Assembly (NCBI GenBank): GCA_022432975.1 | Contig: CM039509.1 | Span: forward strand, 43,062,209-43,126,208 | DNA from: Begonia masoniana | Lineage: Eukaryota > Streptophyta > Magnoliopsida > Cucurbitales > Begoniaceae | DNA: 64,000 nt | Reading direction: 5' to 3' | Part shown: piece by piece, positions 1 through 11,412 of the stretch | Layout of the letters: each line of letters opens with the position of its first letter | Numbering within the stretch: the first letter of the stretch is position 1 | Notes under the pieces: generated by a model | Database searches by the model: none | What the model saw: the letters and a program-made list of their open reading frames with translations, nothing else | What the model was told of the DNA's origin: nothing | Made by a program: the position numbers and the translations under genes

Positions 1-96
1 AAGTAAAGAAAAGAAGATGAAGGGATGCTTTGATATTTAAACATAGACGCATAGGAACATTACTAATATTAACAATAACTGTACAGCTTGAAGTAC

Positions 97-1121
97 CTGC
101 TTAGGACGTATGGAAGGCCGGGGTCCATGGTATCTGACAACCCCAGTCCAAGATGCGACAAAGAAGCTGCAAATCAACTCTACTAAAGCCCTCTACAGAA
201 AACATGAGAAAGACCAAATCGCCGGGAATATTATTATTCAAGGAGGATACACAAAAACATTTAACAATACTGGACTGTAATATGTAAGATCTGATACCTC
301 TATCTTCTTCCTCAACTTTTCATGACCTTTCAGAAGCAAGTTCACTGACAAGAATGCAGAAAGGAATATTATCCATCCTATTGCCAATATAAGCACCCTG
401 AAAAATTAGCTCAGCAGACATTAATCAGATAGCCATTAGTAGATAGTCGAGGAAATAATGTGAAACAATCCATGCATGGCGAATTGATTAAAAGAAGCAT
501 AGAAAATATTGATTGCAGCATTGCATGCATGCACAAATAGGATTGAAATAATTCTTCTCGAAATGAGAAAAAAGCGAACCTGGCTGGAAATAGGATTAGA
601 CACCGAATCACCACTCCCAGACACCACAAAGGAAACAAATAGATGTTCCAGTTCCATGGCTCTGGTGGATTCGACTTGAAGCACCTTGTGAAGGAATCCT
701 GGTCATCCGCCTCGTAATTACAGTACAGTACTTTTCATAAACCAAATAAGAACAGCCATTTAAATTAGCTTACATCAACAATGGCACCAGCAGCCTCCGT
801 AAGAGCTGGCGAAATGTCAAGCAAGTCACCCCTAAAAGAAATTTGTAAGATTATCAATTCATTCCAAACTCATAAATAAAATTCTCACCCCTAGAAGCAA
901 TCTTAAAGGAACTAAACACAAAATTGAAAAAACCTCGCAACATTTCAGACGATTTCTCGGGAGTAGAAAGATGAGAGAAAAGAGAAAAGCAAGAGGTGTT
1001 ACAAGCGGAGTGTGCCGCTAGGTTCGTGAATGGAGGATCCAGAAGGTAGGTAATCTTCGATGTTAGGCCGATCGAAATCTAACTCGGAGATAGAAGATTT
1101 GAGCTTCCCAGGTTGACCCAT
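97..1121 (-). CDS. GPAT9: Glycerol-3-phosphate acyltransferase GPAT9, 5' part (exons 1-5)
   Basis: GPAT9 makes lysophosphatidic acid from glycerol-3-phosphate and acyl-CoA at the ER, the first step of membrane-lipid and triacylglycerol synthesis. Five exons can be read on the minus strand: 1121-1003, 831-774, 698-580, 397-298 and 192-97. All have GT/AG borders and keep one frame, giving 164 residues. Recognisable conserved pieces are IEDYLPSGSSIHEP, DLLDISPALTEAAGAIVD, FTRCFKSNPPEPWNWNIY, the membrane stretch LILAIGWIIFLS and FFVASWTGVVRYHGPRPSIR. The acyltransferase HX4D box would follow and lies beyond the left edge, so the gene is cut by the window and not broken. I chose the ATG at 1121 because the distance to the SELDFD motif fits the family. 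The frame stays open upstream but has no ATG that fits. One oddity is Gly at residue 41, where the family usually has Arg before DLLDI. Confidence 0.93.
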
Positions 1122-1356
1122 GGCCGGTGGCTTCTCCGTCTCCTCAACTTCCGAAAGAGATAAAGCGGCGGTGGAGGTGGAGCCGTCGCCTTCCCGGTGG
1201 GACCGATCGGCGTTCAAGTAAACGGAATCGTAACGCTTACGCCCACCCCCGCAACTGCTGGGCCGTCCCCCCATCTCTCCAATCAAATTCACCTCTCCTT
1301 TTTATCTTTTCAGCTCTGGTTTTTCACCTCTCCGTCCTAAATTTTACTTCGTTTTT

Positions 1357-1400
<44 letters not shown>
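1122..1400 (-). promoter_or_regulatory. GPAT9 5' UTR/proximal promoter with (CT)n tract
   Basis: The stretch upstream of the GPAT9 start codon is GC-richer than the intergenic DNA beyond it and ends in a pure (CT)n run at 1361-1399, which reads (GA)n in the sense of the gene. Pyrimidine/purine microsatellites are common in plant core promoters and 5' leaders. An open frame crosses this stretch but begins at a GTG, so I do not count it as coding. No clear TATA box was seen. Confidence 0.5.
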
Positions 1401-1401
<1 letters not shown>

Positions 1402-3813
1402 TTTTCTAATTTTTTATTTATAATTACTTTTTATAATTTCACGTATTTTTAGATAAATTTCATCAAATGTGTGCCAATTTTGCTTATATTGATAATTTTA
1501 ACTTACTTTGTTTATTTTCCTACTCACAATCTTAATCTATCAAAAGCTAGAAGACAATGTCATTGTGCTATGTCTTTAAAATCGATTGTAATATCGAGTT
1601 TGTGTAAGAAATCAAGTGAATCAAAATAATTAAGATAGGTTAAAATAACCATTGTAAGTAAAAAAAGTGAGACTTTTGATTCAATTTATCAAAGCATGGA
1701 CCGTTTTTCTATTGAACACAGTTAATACGAATAATTTTACTCAAAAAATAATGTATGGTATCAGTTATCTCTTATTTTCGCATGAACTAAATTACACGTT
1801 ATCTTATATTATGTTTAAATAAGATTAAGGTATAATTTGGTGAGACATTACAAAACAATCTTACCAATAATACTTAGTTGGGCTAGGCTTTGAACTAATC
1901 TTCAAAGGCCCAATCTCTCTCTCTCTCAGTTAAGCATTTTAACAAATGGACAAATCACCTCCAAAAGAAGAAATTTAGGCATCATGCAATAGTGAAAGGC
2001 AATGGTTGTAAGTTGTTAATCAATTTTCACACTATAACTATTTTTGAGAGTATCGACAAATAATAGTTGTCGTGGCGACGACTTCTGCCCCGGTAATTGA
2101 AAACACAAGTTTAATTATCCAAGAGCGCACTTTAGAAGAGGGTTTTTACCTTCCACGTTTTCGGCCCGAAATAGGTTAGTTTTTTTTTCATTGAATTCAC
2201 TTCCCCCTAAAATATTTAGGAAAACAAATGTATTATTTGTTCAAAATGTTAATGTTTTTTGCCAAAAAAAAAATGTAACGTTGACCAAATAATAATCATA
2301 CACGATTGATAGTTAAAATAAACTAGAACTTACAAGGCTCGCTAAAATTGTTTGATTAATTCTTATAATAATTGTTTCAAACTCGTGATACACAAATAAG
2401 ATTGTTCAAATAAAACAATGCTTAAATATTTGAAACTAATTAAATAAAATATATGAAGTCAGCATGCTCGTACGATGCAATATTTGTTTTAATTTTTATT
2501 TCTCGTTCAAAGCATAAAAATCAAAATATTCATCCACGACTTTTGACCCGATAACAAATTAATTATTAATAACACATTGAATTCACTACACAATTTCATG
2601 CTATAAAATCCAACGAGAATATACACATGTATCATTACATAAGTAACGCCAACAAAGTATATAATTGGAATGCACAGTGTTTCAAGTACAAAATATTGGT
2701 TGGATGATATTCGATTCATCAATAAGAGAGATATAATTTCCTAGATTTTATCCATCACTACTCGCATGCACAGTGTATCATCTCTTGCTGATTGAAAGAA
2801 AAGCTGTGATCTGATAGGTTCGATTGGGATTTCATGTGACTTGAATCATATCTGTCTGTCTTTTTCTCTGCGGTAAAATCTAGTGGGTAGTAGGGTTTGT
2901 AGCTTCTAATAATTATATGAATTATTTGTACTATTTTTATTTATTTATTTTATTGTCTTATTTAATTATTATAAATATTGAGAAAATATTCATTTTTTTT
3001 TAATGTACTTGTACTGTATATAAGAAAATAATAGAAGAGCAATCAAGGCTAGAGTTCCCCCTACTCAAAATATCGGTTGATTTTAGAAAGGCCAGAAGTC
3101 TTATTTCATAAAAAAAAAAATAAAAAAGAGAGACTTTTTTTATGAAATAAAAAAAGTAAAGAGTGAAAATTAAACCTTAAAAGAGGTGGAGCATTGTTTC
3201 CAACAAGGTTTGATGGATTGCTTTTCCACTTTTAGAAGTAGACTTTTCTCCCATTTTTATAATGAAAAAGCTGACCAACAAAATATGAAAATGATTTCAA
3301 TTTTTATTTCTTATTTTAATTATTTATAATTTGTACCGATTAATCAGAGACACGTAAATATTATGTATCAGTAAATAAGATTGAAGTATAGAAATAGAAT
3401 GATAAACCTATCATATGCGCTAGCTCGCTAGCCGGCTCAACCGACTCGATATTGTAGTGGGCTCGACTCGTTTAACTTTTTTTGCGAGCCGACTCAGATT
3501 GAAATTTTTTTTTGGGATGGTTGTTAGGCTGCACTTATTGGGCTCGCTAGCCTCATTAGGTTTGACTAGTTTAATTCGATAGGCTTGGTGAGCTGGAGTT
3601 TTTTAAGATTGGTTCAGCTCGGCTCAGTCAGCTCGTTTGTAACATTAATTGCAAATTATTAGTAATTAAATAAGTATCAACTTAGTTAATATGTGTATAA
3701 TTTGTAATGAAGCAACTGTCAAATATTTGTAATGATATACGTATGATACTTTTTATTAGATCATCTCAAATAAATTTTTTTTTAAATACATGTCATTTTA
3801 TATATTAATAAAA
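1401..3813. other. Intergenic AT-rich DNA, no gene seen
   Basis: No gene is visible here. The sequence is AT-rich with short homopolymers. The only structured part is about 3415-3640, where GCTCG/GGCTC/GACTCG words recur on both strands (for example CTAGCTCGCTAGCCGGCTC). This resembles the subterminal regions of old non-autonomous DNA transposons, but no terminal repeats or target-site duplication were found. Confidence 0.5.
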
Positions 3814-3913
3814 NNNNNNNNNNNNNNNNNNNNNNNNNNNNNNNNNNNNNNNNNNNNNNNNNNNNNNNNNNNNNNNNNNNNNNNNNNNNNNNNNNNNNNN
3901 NNNNNNNNNNNNN
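3814..3913. other. Assembly gap (100 N)
   Basis: Exactly 100 N, the usual placeholder for a gap of unknown size. A poly-A run follows directly. Sequence on the two sides may not be truly adjacent, so the other end of the Mutator-like element to the right could be missing here. Confidence 0.99.
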
Positions 3914-3929
3914 AAAAAAAAAAAAAAAA

Positions 3930-4175
3930 AAATTGAATTACGGTAGGGATTTAGGACAAATTTAACTTTTACTTTAAGGATTTCGAGAAGAAATGAAGGT
4001 ATTTTGGGGTTTTAGCATGGCACGCTGCACGTACAGGGCACGTGTCAAATTTAACGAAAAATTTAACGGGAGGATTTGAATTGCAAACGGTGTATGCGAT
4101 AGGGTCTGATTGGGTCAAAAATGACCAAATAACCACTGACCTCATATATTGGGTTAAATTGAACTTTTTCCTTAA
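3930..4175. mobile_element. Mutator-like (MULE) terminal region, solo end
   Basis: This stretch matches the terminal region of the element at 36542-37727. It shares, in order, the phrases GTCAAATTTAACGAAAAATT, TTTGAATTGCAAACGG, GATAGGGTCTGATTGGGTCA, ACCAC-TGACC-CATAT and the outer end TAAATTGAACTTTTTCC, matching the reverse complement of that element's left end. Only one end is present. The opposite end may lie in the adjacent assembly gap or may be deleted. No coding sequence is seen. Confidence 0.65.
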
Positions 4176-5025
4176 TTAGTAATGAACTTTGTAAGATTAA
4201 TTAAATATTAATTATTGTGAAACTGTGTTGAGTGAGTTAATAAGATATTAGATCTGTCTGAACTACTTCCTCAACTCATCTGTTTTTAATTATTTTATTC
4301 TTTAAATAATAGATTTTTGAAATAAAATTAAGAGTAATCTCATTCCCACGTTGTTGCCTCAACTGCTATTTTTTTTCTTTTTTTTTCTGCTAATTAATGT
4401 TTATCCACAATTTTAATGTCCAACTTAACGAACAATTATTTTAATTTTATTATTTAAAATAATTTAGTTACTTAATATTATGATATTATTAGGGTTTAAA
4501 GGTAATTATCAATTTGATTAATATTATTAGTGGGAATAATTTATGTGCATAGAGAAGAAGTTAGGTCAAGCCCTACCCATGCTGCCACCTTCAACCTTTT
4601 GAATAAGCCTCCCCACGTGAGCTCAATGGTCTTCTGCTTTGAATATTTATTCATTATAATTTTAAAAAACAAATAAAAATAATTAAAGGAAAAAAAAAAG
4701 AAAGAATGACAACTTCAAACACAACCTTTTTGAATTTTTTAAACACGCGGAGTCAAATGGTTGAAACGTCGACGTCTTCATAAATCCAAACACGTTACAA
4801 ATGGTGTAGTGCTACTGTGATACGTAACATTCAATTATATGACTACTTTGTTAATGTTGCTTTCTTACACAATTGATGGTACGACAATGCGTAACATAAA
4901 TGCGTGAAAATTAATTCATACGAGTTTGTTCGGATTTTGGTAACTATTGAGATATTGTCACGCCAAATGAAACTTCCCAAGGTTAAGTCATGTAGTATAT
5001 CGTTTTCATCCATGTTGTTTTCACC

Positions 5026-5066
<41 letters not shown>

Positions 5067-5239
5067 TGAATGAAATGGAATTGTTGCTAAGATGGTCCCC
5101 ATCTCCTTTATAGCCTTTATCTAACTTTTCCTCCTCTCAATCTCTTTTGTCTTCTTCTCTCTCTACCTTCTATTTTTTTTTTTTTTTTAATTTTAGTTAT
5201 TTTCTTTTGGGTTTGTTGTGATTTACATTTATTATGAAT
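4176..5239. other. Intergenic AT-rich DNA with (AG)n tract
   Basis: No gene is seen. The sequence is AT-rich with many short A/T runs. A microsatellite (AG)n lies at about 5027-5063. Short open frames crossing it encode only Arg/Glu repeats from the microsatellite and are not credible genes. Confidence 0.5.
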
Positions 5240-6075
5240 AATTCATAACATTGGACCAACAAATTAGACATAACATCTCATATTATATAGTATTTTTCTC
5301 CATGTTGACGTAAGTGTCACGGTTGACTCCGCCCTAACTTACCATTGATCACTAAAAAAACATGGACTTTTCTTTCATTGCTCCCATCTAGTTAGAACGA
5401 AGGTTGAGTAGTGTAGACCTCTAGATATGATGTTTTGTCGATGCACACATTATGAGGTGAGCGAAAATACTATATAATATATGTATTAGCTTTAAGGTCT
5501 TTTTAGTAATTTACTTTTGTATTACTCTTGATCAATTCAATAAGATATTTGTCTTCTCTTTTTTCAATTTTAACACAGTATCAGAGCCACCCTATAAATT
5601 TGTTTGATGTTTTGAGAGATTGTTAATCCAATCAATAGTTATCGCAGATCGAATTGCGTTTTTCGGATTTGAAAAGAAAAAGAAGAGAGAAGAGGCAAAA
5701 AAAAGATTTTCGGATTTTAGGGTTTTCAAGAGCAGCGAGACGAGAATTGAGATTTCTTGAGTTTCAGTCGTTGGATCATCTTGAAATATTAACAGTTGGT
5801 TTACAATATATAGAGGTATATTTTGAACGGTGGGGATCGTCTTTTGTTTTTTTCAAAGCTTTATGATTAGGAAAAAAGGAACTGTAATTGGGGTTTGAGA
5901 TTTTCGAATTTTTCAAGAGCAGCTAGACGGGAATTGCAATTTCTCCAGATTCAACCGTTAGATCATCTTGAAATTTTGACAGCTAGTTTAAAGCATATAG
6001 AGGTACATTCTTAATGGTGGCGATCGTCTTTTGTGTTATTTTAAGGCTGTCCGGTTAGTGAAAAACGAGGTGTGA
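5240..6075 (+). mobile_element. Ty1/copia-type relic: LTR end, primer-binding site and leader
   Basis: At 5577-5591 the sequence AGTATCAGAGCCACC closely matches the initiator-tRNA-Met primer-binding site used by plant LTR retrotransposons. Just upstream is an LTR-end-like stretch (CTCTTGATCAATTCAATAAGAT) with a polyadenylation-like signal. Downstream is a leader holding two degenerate tandem units of about 165 bp (about 5719-5880 and 5905-6070), each with TTTTCAAGAGCAGC, GATCATCTTGAAAT, ATATAGAGGTA and GATCGTCTTTTGT. No gag or pol frame follows. The left LTR border was not found. Confidence 0.5.
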
Positions 6076-6426
6076 CATATTTCGTTAAATTCATTGACAA
6101 AATTTTATGAAATAATCATTAAAAGACATTAATAGTAAATCAAAACTAAAGACAAAAAACGTATTTTACTTTATTTTATTAGTTTTTAAAAATTATATTA
6201 TAAAGTTTGATTGATTTGTTGATATAATGTGAAAATATGGTAAGTGTTTAAAACATGAACTTGAGATTGCATATTATAAATGCTTTTGGGTGACACCAAA
6301 GTTGAATATTTAGAAAAAAGGAAGACAGAGAGAATTCAAACTCAAACGGAGGCCGGAGGGTAGTTTGGGAATATTCCGAGAAAGTCAGCCGAGAAAATCT
6401 TGAATTTCCCGTCAAACCAAACGCAC

Positions 6427-6461
<35 letters not shown>

Positions 6462-6924
6462 GAATTAACCAAACCCACAATCCCCAGCCCGCCCCTCTGT
6501 TTGTCGTCAGATTAAACACTACAGAAAAGATCGTATTTTTGAGTATAAGTTCTAATCTTCGTTAAAAATTAATTGACCAAGTACAGAGCAGAATGCAATT
6601 TCCATATTACTGCCCCATAATCGCTGAATCGGAGCTCACTCGCTCGCAGTCGCTAGTGCCTTCCACTTTCTCTCTCTTCTTTCTCTCTGTACTTTCATTT
6701 GTAGAAACCGACGACGAACTCAGCGCTGGCATAAGATTCCTTTTCGACTCTTCTTTTTCATTTCGGTCCTTTCTTTTATGATCTTAATCTGGGGTTTTCT
6801 CAGGCTCCCCGATACGACAATTTCTCCGAGCTACAAACATCTTTCTCGAAATTTTCCGATTATGGTTTCCCCCAATTTCCACCGGAACCCAGTTTTGTAG
6901 TCTGCGTGGGATTAGTTTTTCTCG
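6076..6924 (+). promoter_or_regulatory. Promoter/5' leader of the DUF630/632 gene
   Basis: Upstream of the start codon at 6925. It changes from AT-rich DNA to a more GC- and pyrimidine-rich leader from about 6480, with a (CT)n run at 6431-6459 and further CT-rich stretches near 6667-6690. This matches the arrangement of GPAT9, where a (CT)n tract also precedes the gene. No clear TATA box was identified. Confidence 0.4.
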
Positions 6925-9900
6925 ATGGGCTGCACCAGCTCGAAGCTCGACGATCTCCCTGCCGTCGCTCTCTGTCGCGAGCGTTGCGGGTTTCTAGACG
7001 AGGCGATTCGTTTTCGCTACGCTCTCGCCGAGGCTCACTTAGCTTATATTCACTCCCTTGTGGTTGTCGGAAACTCCTTGCAGAGCTTTATTGGGCAGGG
7101 CGTTGTTAACTCTTCTGGTTCTCCTCCACCTCCGAAGCTCAATCTCCCACCTCTCAGAAAAGGAGACCAAGTTCCTGCGAAGAAGGTCGAAGCATCCATT
7201 CCTCCCCCTCATCATCTCTCACACTCGAATTCCGGATCCCACCTCCATATCCATTCCGATTCCGACGATGAATCGGGTTCCCTTCACTATTCCGGCCACT
7301 CGACGCCTTTGCATCCTATTCCTATCCATGGAGGTCATACGGGCTATATGGATGTAGATCAACAACGTTTCGTTTCATATCCCGGCGGCGGCGGGTTTAT
7401 GCAGATGAACTATATGAGAAACACAGTGACACCTTCGGTGGTATATGAGCATAGGCCTATGAGTCCAGAAAAGGTATATCATGTGGGGGAATCTTCATCT
7501 TCTTCTGCATATTACTCTCATCCTTATTCCAACATGAACTCGAATCCTTATCCATATTATGGGTATTCCAATTACGGAGCTGGAGTTGGTGGATACTATG
7601 GTTCGTCTCCGCCTCCCGGTGTTTATGGGTCTATGTCGCCGGTGATGGCTCCGGCTTCATCGTCGAAACCGCCACCTCCTCCTCCTCCGCCGCCCGCAAC
7701 TTCTACCTGGGATTTCATGAACCTGTTCGAGACCTACGATAAGTATAACAGCGCATATACGCCGAGCAGGGACTCAAAGGAGGTAAGGGAGGAGGAGGGG
7801 ATTCCTGATTTGGAAGAGGAAAATTATCAGAGGGAAGTTGTTAAGCAAGTACATGGAAATCAGAGATTTGTTGAAGATAATGGAGGTGGGAAGAACTCCA
7901 AATCAACTGTAAAAGATGAAGACGATGACGATACAGAGCCTACGCTTTACAAAACGAGGCCTGGGGCTACCGTGGAAAATGCTCAAATGAAGTACGAGGT
8001 TCATGTAGTGGATAAGAAAATTGTAGATCACGGAGAGAGGTCGGAGGATCGTGGCAATGGGGCTGGATTCAAGGGTCGAGCTGCTTCCATTGACGAAGTG
8101 GCTAGAGAAATTGAGATTCAGTTCAAGATAGCCTCAGAATCTGGAAATGAAATAGCAAAAATGCTCGAGGTTGGAAAGCTTCCATATCAACGTAAACATG
8201 GTAAATCTGATAATTGTAGATTTTCCTCTGGCTAAGCCAAGTATCAAAATTGTTCATTACCATTTTAATTTTTCCCCTAGATCTGTGTCAATTTGGAGAA
8301 TTTTCATTGTTTCCGGTTATTTAGTCGGACTTAAGAGGCTGGATTTGTCAAACAGGTGCTTCAAAGATGTTACATCTCTCTACCCCTTCACTCTCTGTTG
8401 CATCTTCACTACCTTCAACATCAAAAAATGGCGAAGCCTCATCTGATCAGGCTGGCTCTTCTGAAATAGGCTTTGTTGAGGATTTGGCAATGAGTTCTGG
8501 AAATCTTTCTGCGACCTTACAGAAGTTATATTTATGGGAGAAGAAACTCTACAATGAAGTCAAAGTATGTTCTTCTAATTCCTCCTGCAACAATGGTTTC
8601 TCTGCCATTTTGATCTTCTAATTGCATCTCTATGTGAACCATTCTTAAATTTCAACCAATTTTATGAACATATCATAATTACGATCTAAACAATCATTTC
8701 GCTTTTTTTTTTTTTTTTTAATTTGTTTTTATAGTGATTGGCTTAGATTGGTAGAACAGAAACGATGGCAACTCTATAAAGTCCAAATTGCTATATTGGT
8801 AGGATTCAATTATGGCTGCTAGCTTTTGAAAAACCTTTCATTGTGGCTTTTACGTGTTCTAGCTTCTAAGATAATGACTTCTCCAATAATCTCTTCCACG
8901 TCTCAAGTCATTCCTATTTTTGGTTATGTTCCGGGACATGCCTATGTCATCAATATCTATTTCGAGGATGCTTTTTTTTTTTTTTTGTGCTTAATGGAAT
9001 TCGAACTGTGGATCTTCAAGTCAAGATCTTCACTATTTGAGCTGAGATTAACTCTTTTTTCGCCTTTATGTACGATAAAAGATTATAGTTGTCAACGGAG
9101 AACAGATTATGACGCGCTGAAAATTTATGAATAAAGAATCTTTGTGATGAGCTAATTTTTCCTAATGTAATTGAACTTTTAGTTAAATTATAGCCGAAAT
9201 CAGACAGTTCTGATTGCTTTTCTTCTTTTTTCAGTCTGAGGAAAAGATGCGGGTTATCCACGAGAGGAAATGCCGTAAACTAAAGGGATTGAATGAAAGA
9301 GGTGCCGAAGCCCACAAAATTGATGCAACTCGTACTCTGATAAGGAGTCTATCGACCAAAATAAGAATGGCCATTCAAGTCGTTGACAATATATCTGTGA
9401 CTATAAATACGATTAGGGATGAAGAATTGTGGCCACAACTGAGTGAATTGATTCATGGGTATGAAAATTTACAGACTTTTAAAGTGCATTCGATTATTTT
9501 CTGTGGAATTTTATCAATTTGTACTTGTAGAGATGGTGAATTTGGTCCATTTGGGGCTATAGCTCTTATTTTTTAAAGCAAGTCTCATCAAAATGCAGTC
9601 TTGGTCGGTATAGTTGCTGGAGATTTTTAGTCTTCAACTACTTAGGGTGTTATATGGGAAGTGGGATCATCTGCAGTCAGCCTTCCGAACGACTGTCATT
9701 GGTTGAGGGACAAAATTTGGAACGGATTTGTTAATTAGTTCCTTACTCGATTATTCGGTCTTTTCTGGAGGATGTCTTGAATCGTCTTTCCGTGCAATCA
9801 ACTGAGAATTTATACCATTTTAACGCTTATTTTGATTTGATTAGGTTAATTCCTTTTCACAAAGTTCTTAAATGACTTGGGATAATTTTTCTTGATTTTA

Positions 9901-10669
9901 CTATCATCGGTTTATGTTGTCTTCTTTGTTGCTAAATCAGCAATTCTATTCATTCAGGTTGTTGAGGATGTGGAAGTGTATGCTCGAATGCCACCACAAC
10001 CAATATCAAGCAATCAGAGAAGCCCGAAGTTTAGGTTCCATTGGATCCGGCAAAAAGACGAATGATCCTGAATCTGCACTGCAGCTCAGCCGTGAACTGT
10101 ACAACTGGACGTTCAGATTTTCCAGTTGGGTAACTGGCCAAAAGTCGTATGTTCGAGCTTTAAACAATTGGCTTCTAAAATGTCTTCTCTACGAACCGGA
10201 AGAAACTGCTGATGGAATTGCCCCATTTTCCCCGGGCAGGATAGGCGCTCCTCCTGTGTTTATAATTTGCAATCAATGGTCTCAATCTCTCGATCGGATT
10301 TCCGAGAAGGAAGTTATCGAATCTATGCGTGTTTTTAGCTCGAGTGTTCTTCAGATCTGGGAGCAGGATAGAGGGAGAATGGCAAACGAGGATGTGGAGA
10401 GAAAAGGAAGAAACTTTGACAGAGAAGAGCAGAAGATAACAAAAGAGATTCAGGCAATGGAGAAGAAAATGGTTACGGTTGCCGGAGATGGAAACGCGCT
10501 GTCCGTGACTGGAAATATTGTGTATCAGAGCGACACTAGCAGTCCTAGCTTGCAGGCTGGTCTGCAGCGAGTTTTCGAAACAATGGAGAGATTCACAGCC
10601 GACTCCATGAAAATGTACGAAGAGCTTGTGCAAAGAAGCGAGGAAGAACAGGCTAATCAGGAGCGTTAA
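6925..10669 (+). CDS. DUF630/DUF632 protein, NRG2/REL2-like (4 exons, 806 aa)
   Basis: This belongs to the plant-specific DUF630-DUF632 family, which includes NITRATE REGULATORY GENE 2 and rice REL2, regulators of nitrate signalling and leaf shape. Exons are 6925-8200, 8356-8564, 9235-9458 and 9958-10669, 807 codons in one frame with GT/AG borders. The N-terminus MGCTSSKLDDLPAVALCRER is the DUF630 signature. MGC offers Gly2 for myristoylation and Cys3 for palmitoylation, so membrane attachment is likely. A Pro/Ser/Tyr-rich linker follows, with a polyproline run near residue 250 and acidic patches. DUF632 begins near ASIDEVAREIEIQFK and includes KLYLWEKKLYNEVK, ELWPQLSELI and WKCMLECHHNQ. The C-terminus has charged, coiled-coil-like helices (FDREEQKITKEIQAMEKKM). 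It converges with the NAC gene. The exact biological role of this copy is inferred. Confidence 0.93.
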
Positions 10670-11412
10670 TCGGGAGCATCAAAAAGTTTCCCAGTCATGA
10701 TGGCGATTTGGCTCGATGGTGCCACAATTGGCACCAAAAACTGCAGAATGATCAAAGGATTTACCTCTTCTGAGTGCAAAAGTTTCGTTTCAAAGCCGAG
10801 CGACTAAAAACATACTCGCGCGTAGTGAAGAAGAGATGGGCAGATGTGAAGAAGTGATGAGATAAGGATTGGCCGGGAAGAGGGTGAGTTCGAGTGGTCG
10901 CCTGAGCCGCGAATTACGATCAAGCTCGACCGGTCGAAATTGAATCGGCAGGAGGTCAGACCGAGTTGTCTCTTCGGTTTTGGAAGAAAATGTCTGCTGG
11001 ATCTGAGCGTTTGTCTGGAGGGATGGAAGTCTAGAAAACGCCCAGATGTTAGATCTTAAGATGATAGTCAAATATTTCTGTTCTTCCTCTCCACATTTTA
11101 TTCGTATGATATTATTGTACATTATACAATTTTCTACGCTCTTTTGAGTAAAATAAATGTATTAAAAGCTGGAATTGTGTGTAGTTCTGACCAAAATTTA
11201 ATGTCACAATGTTGCTCAAATTAATGGTAATGTCACGGTTTAGTTTCAGAACGTATATAAACAACGAGATTGAACAAAACAATATGAAATTTTATTAAGT
11301 TAAACCCAACCCAGCAACATACAAAGAGATTTACAGAGCCCAGAAAGCAGATGAAAATATCAGAGCTTTGAAGCAGAACAGAGACACCAAATGGGTGTGT
11401 ATGATCTATTTC
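10670..11412. other. Intergenic region between convergent genes
   Basis: This lies between the stop codon of the DUF630/632 gene and the stop codon of the NAC gene, so it should hold both 3' UTRs and polyadenylation sites. AATAAA-like words occur near 11150 on the plus strand. Small open frames are not supported by any recognisable motif. Confidence 0.45.

Noticed and set aside
999..1292. A longer GPAT9 N-terminus starting near 1292
   Set aside because: The extended frame begins with GTG, and the residues before MGQPGK have no family counterpart. The ATG at 1121 gives the expected distance to the conserved IEDYLPSGSS motif.
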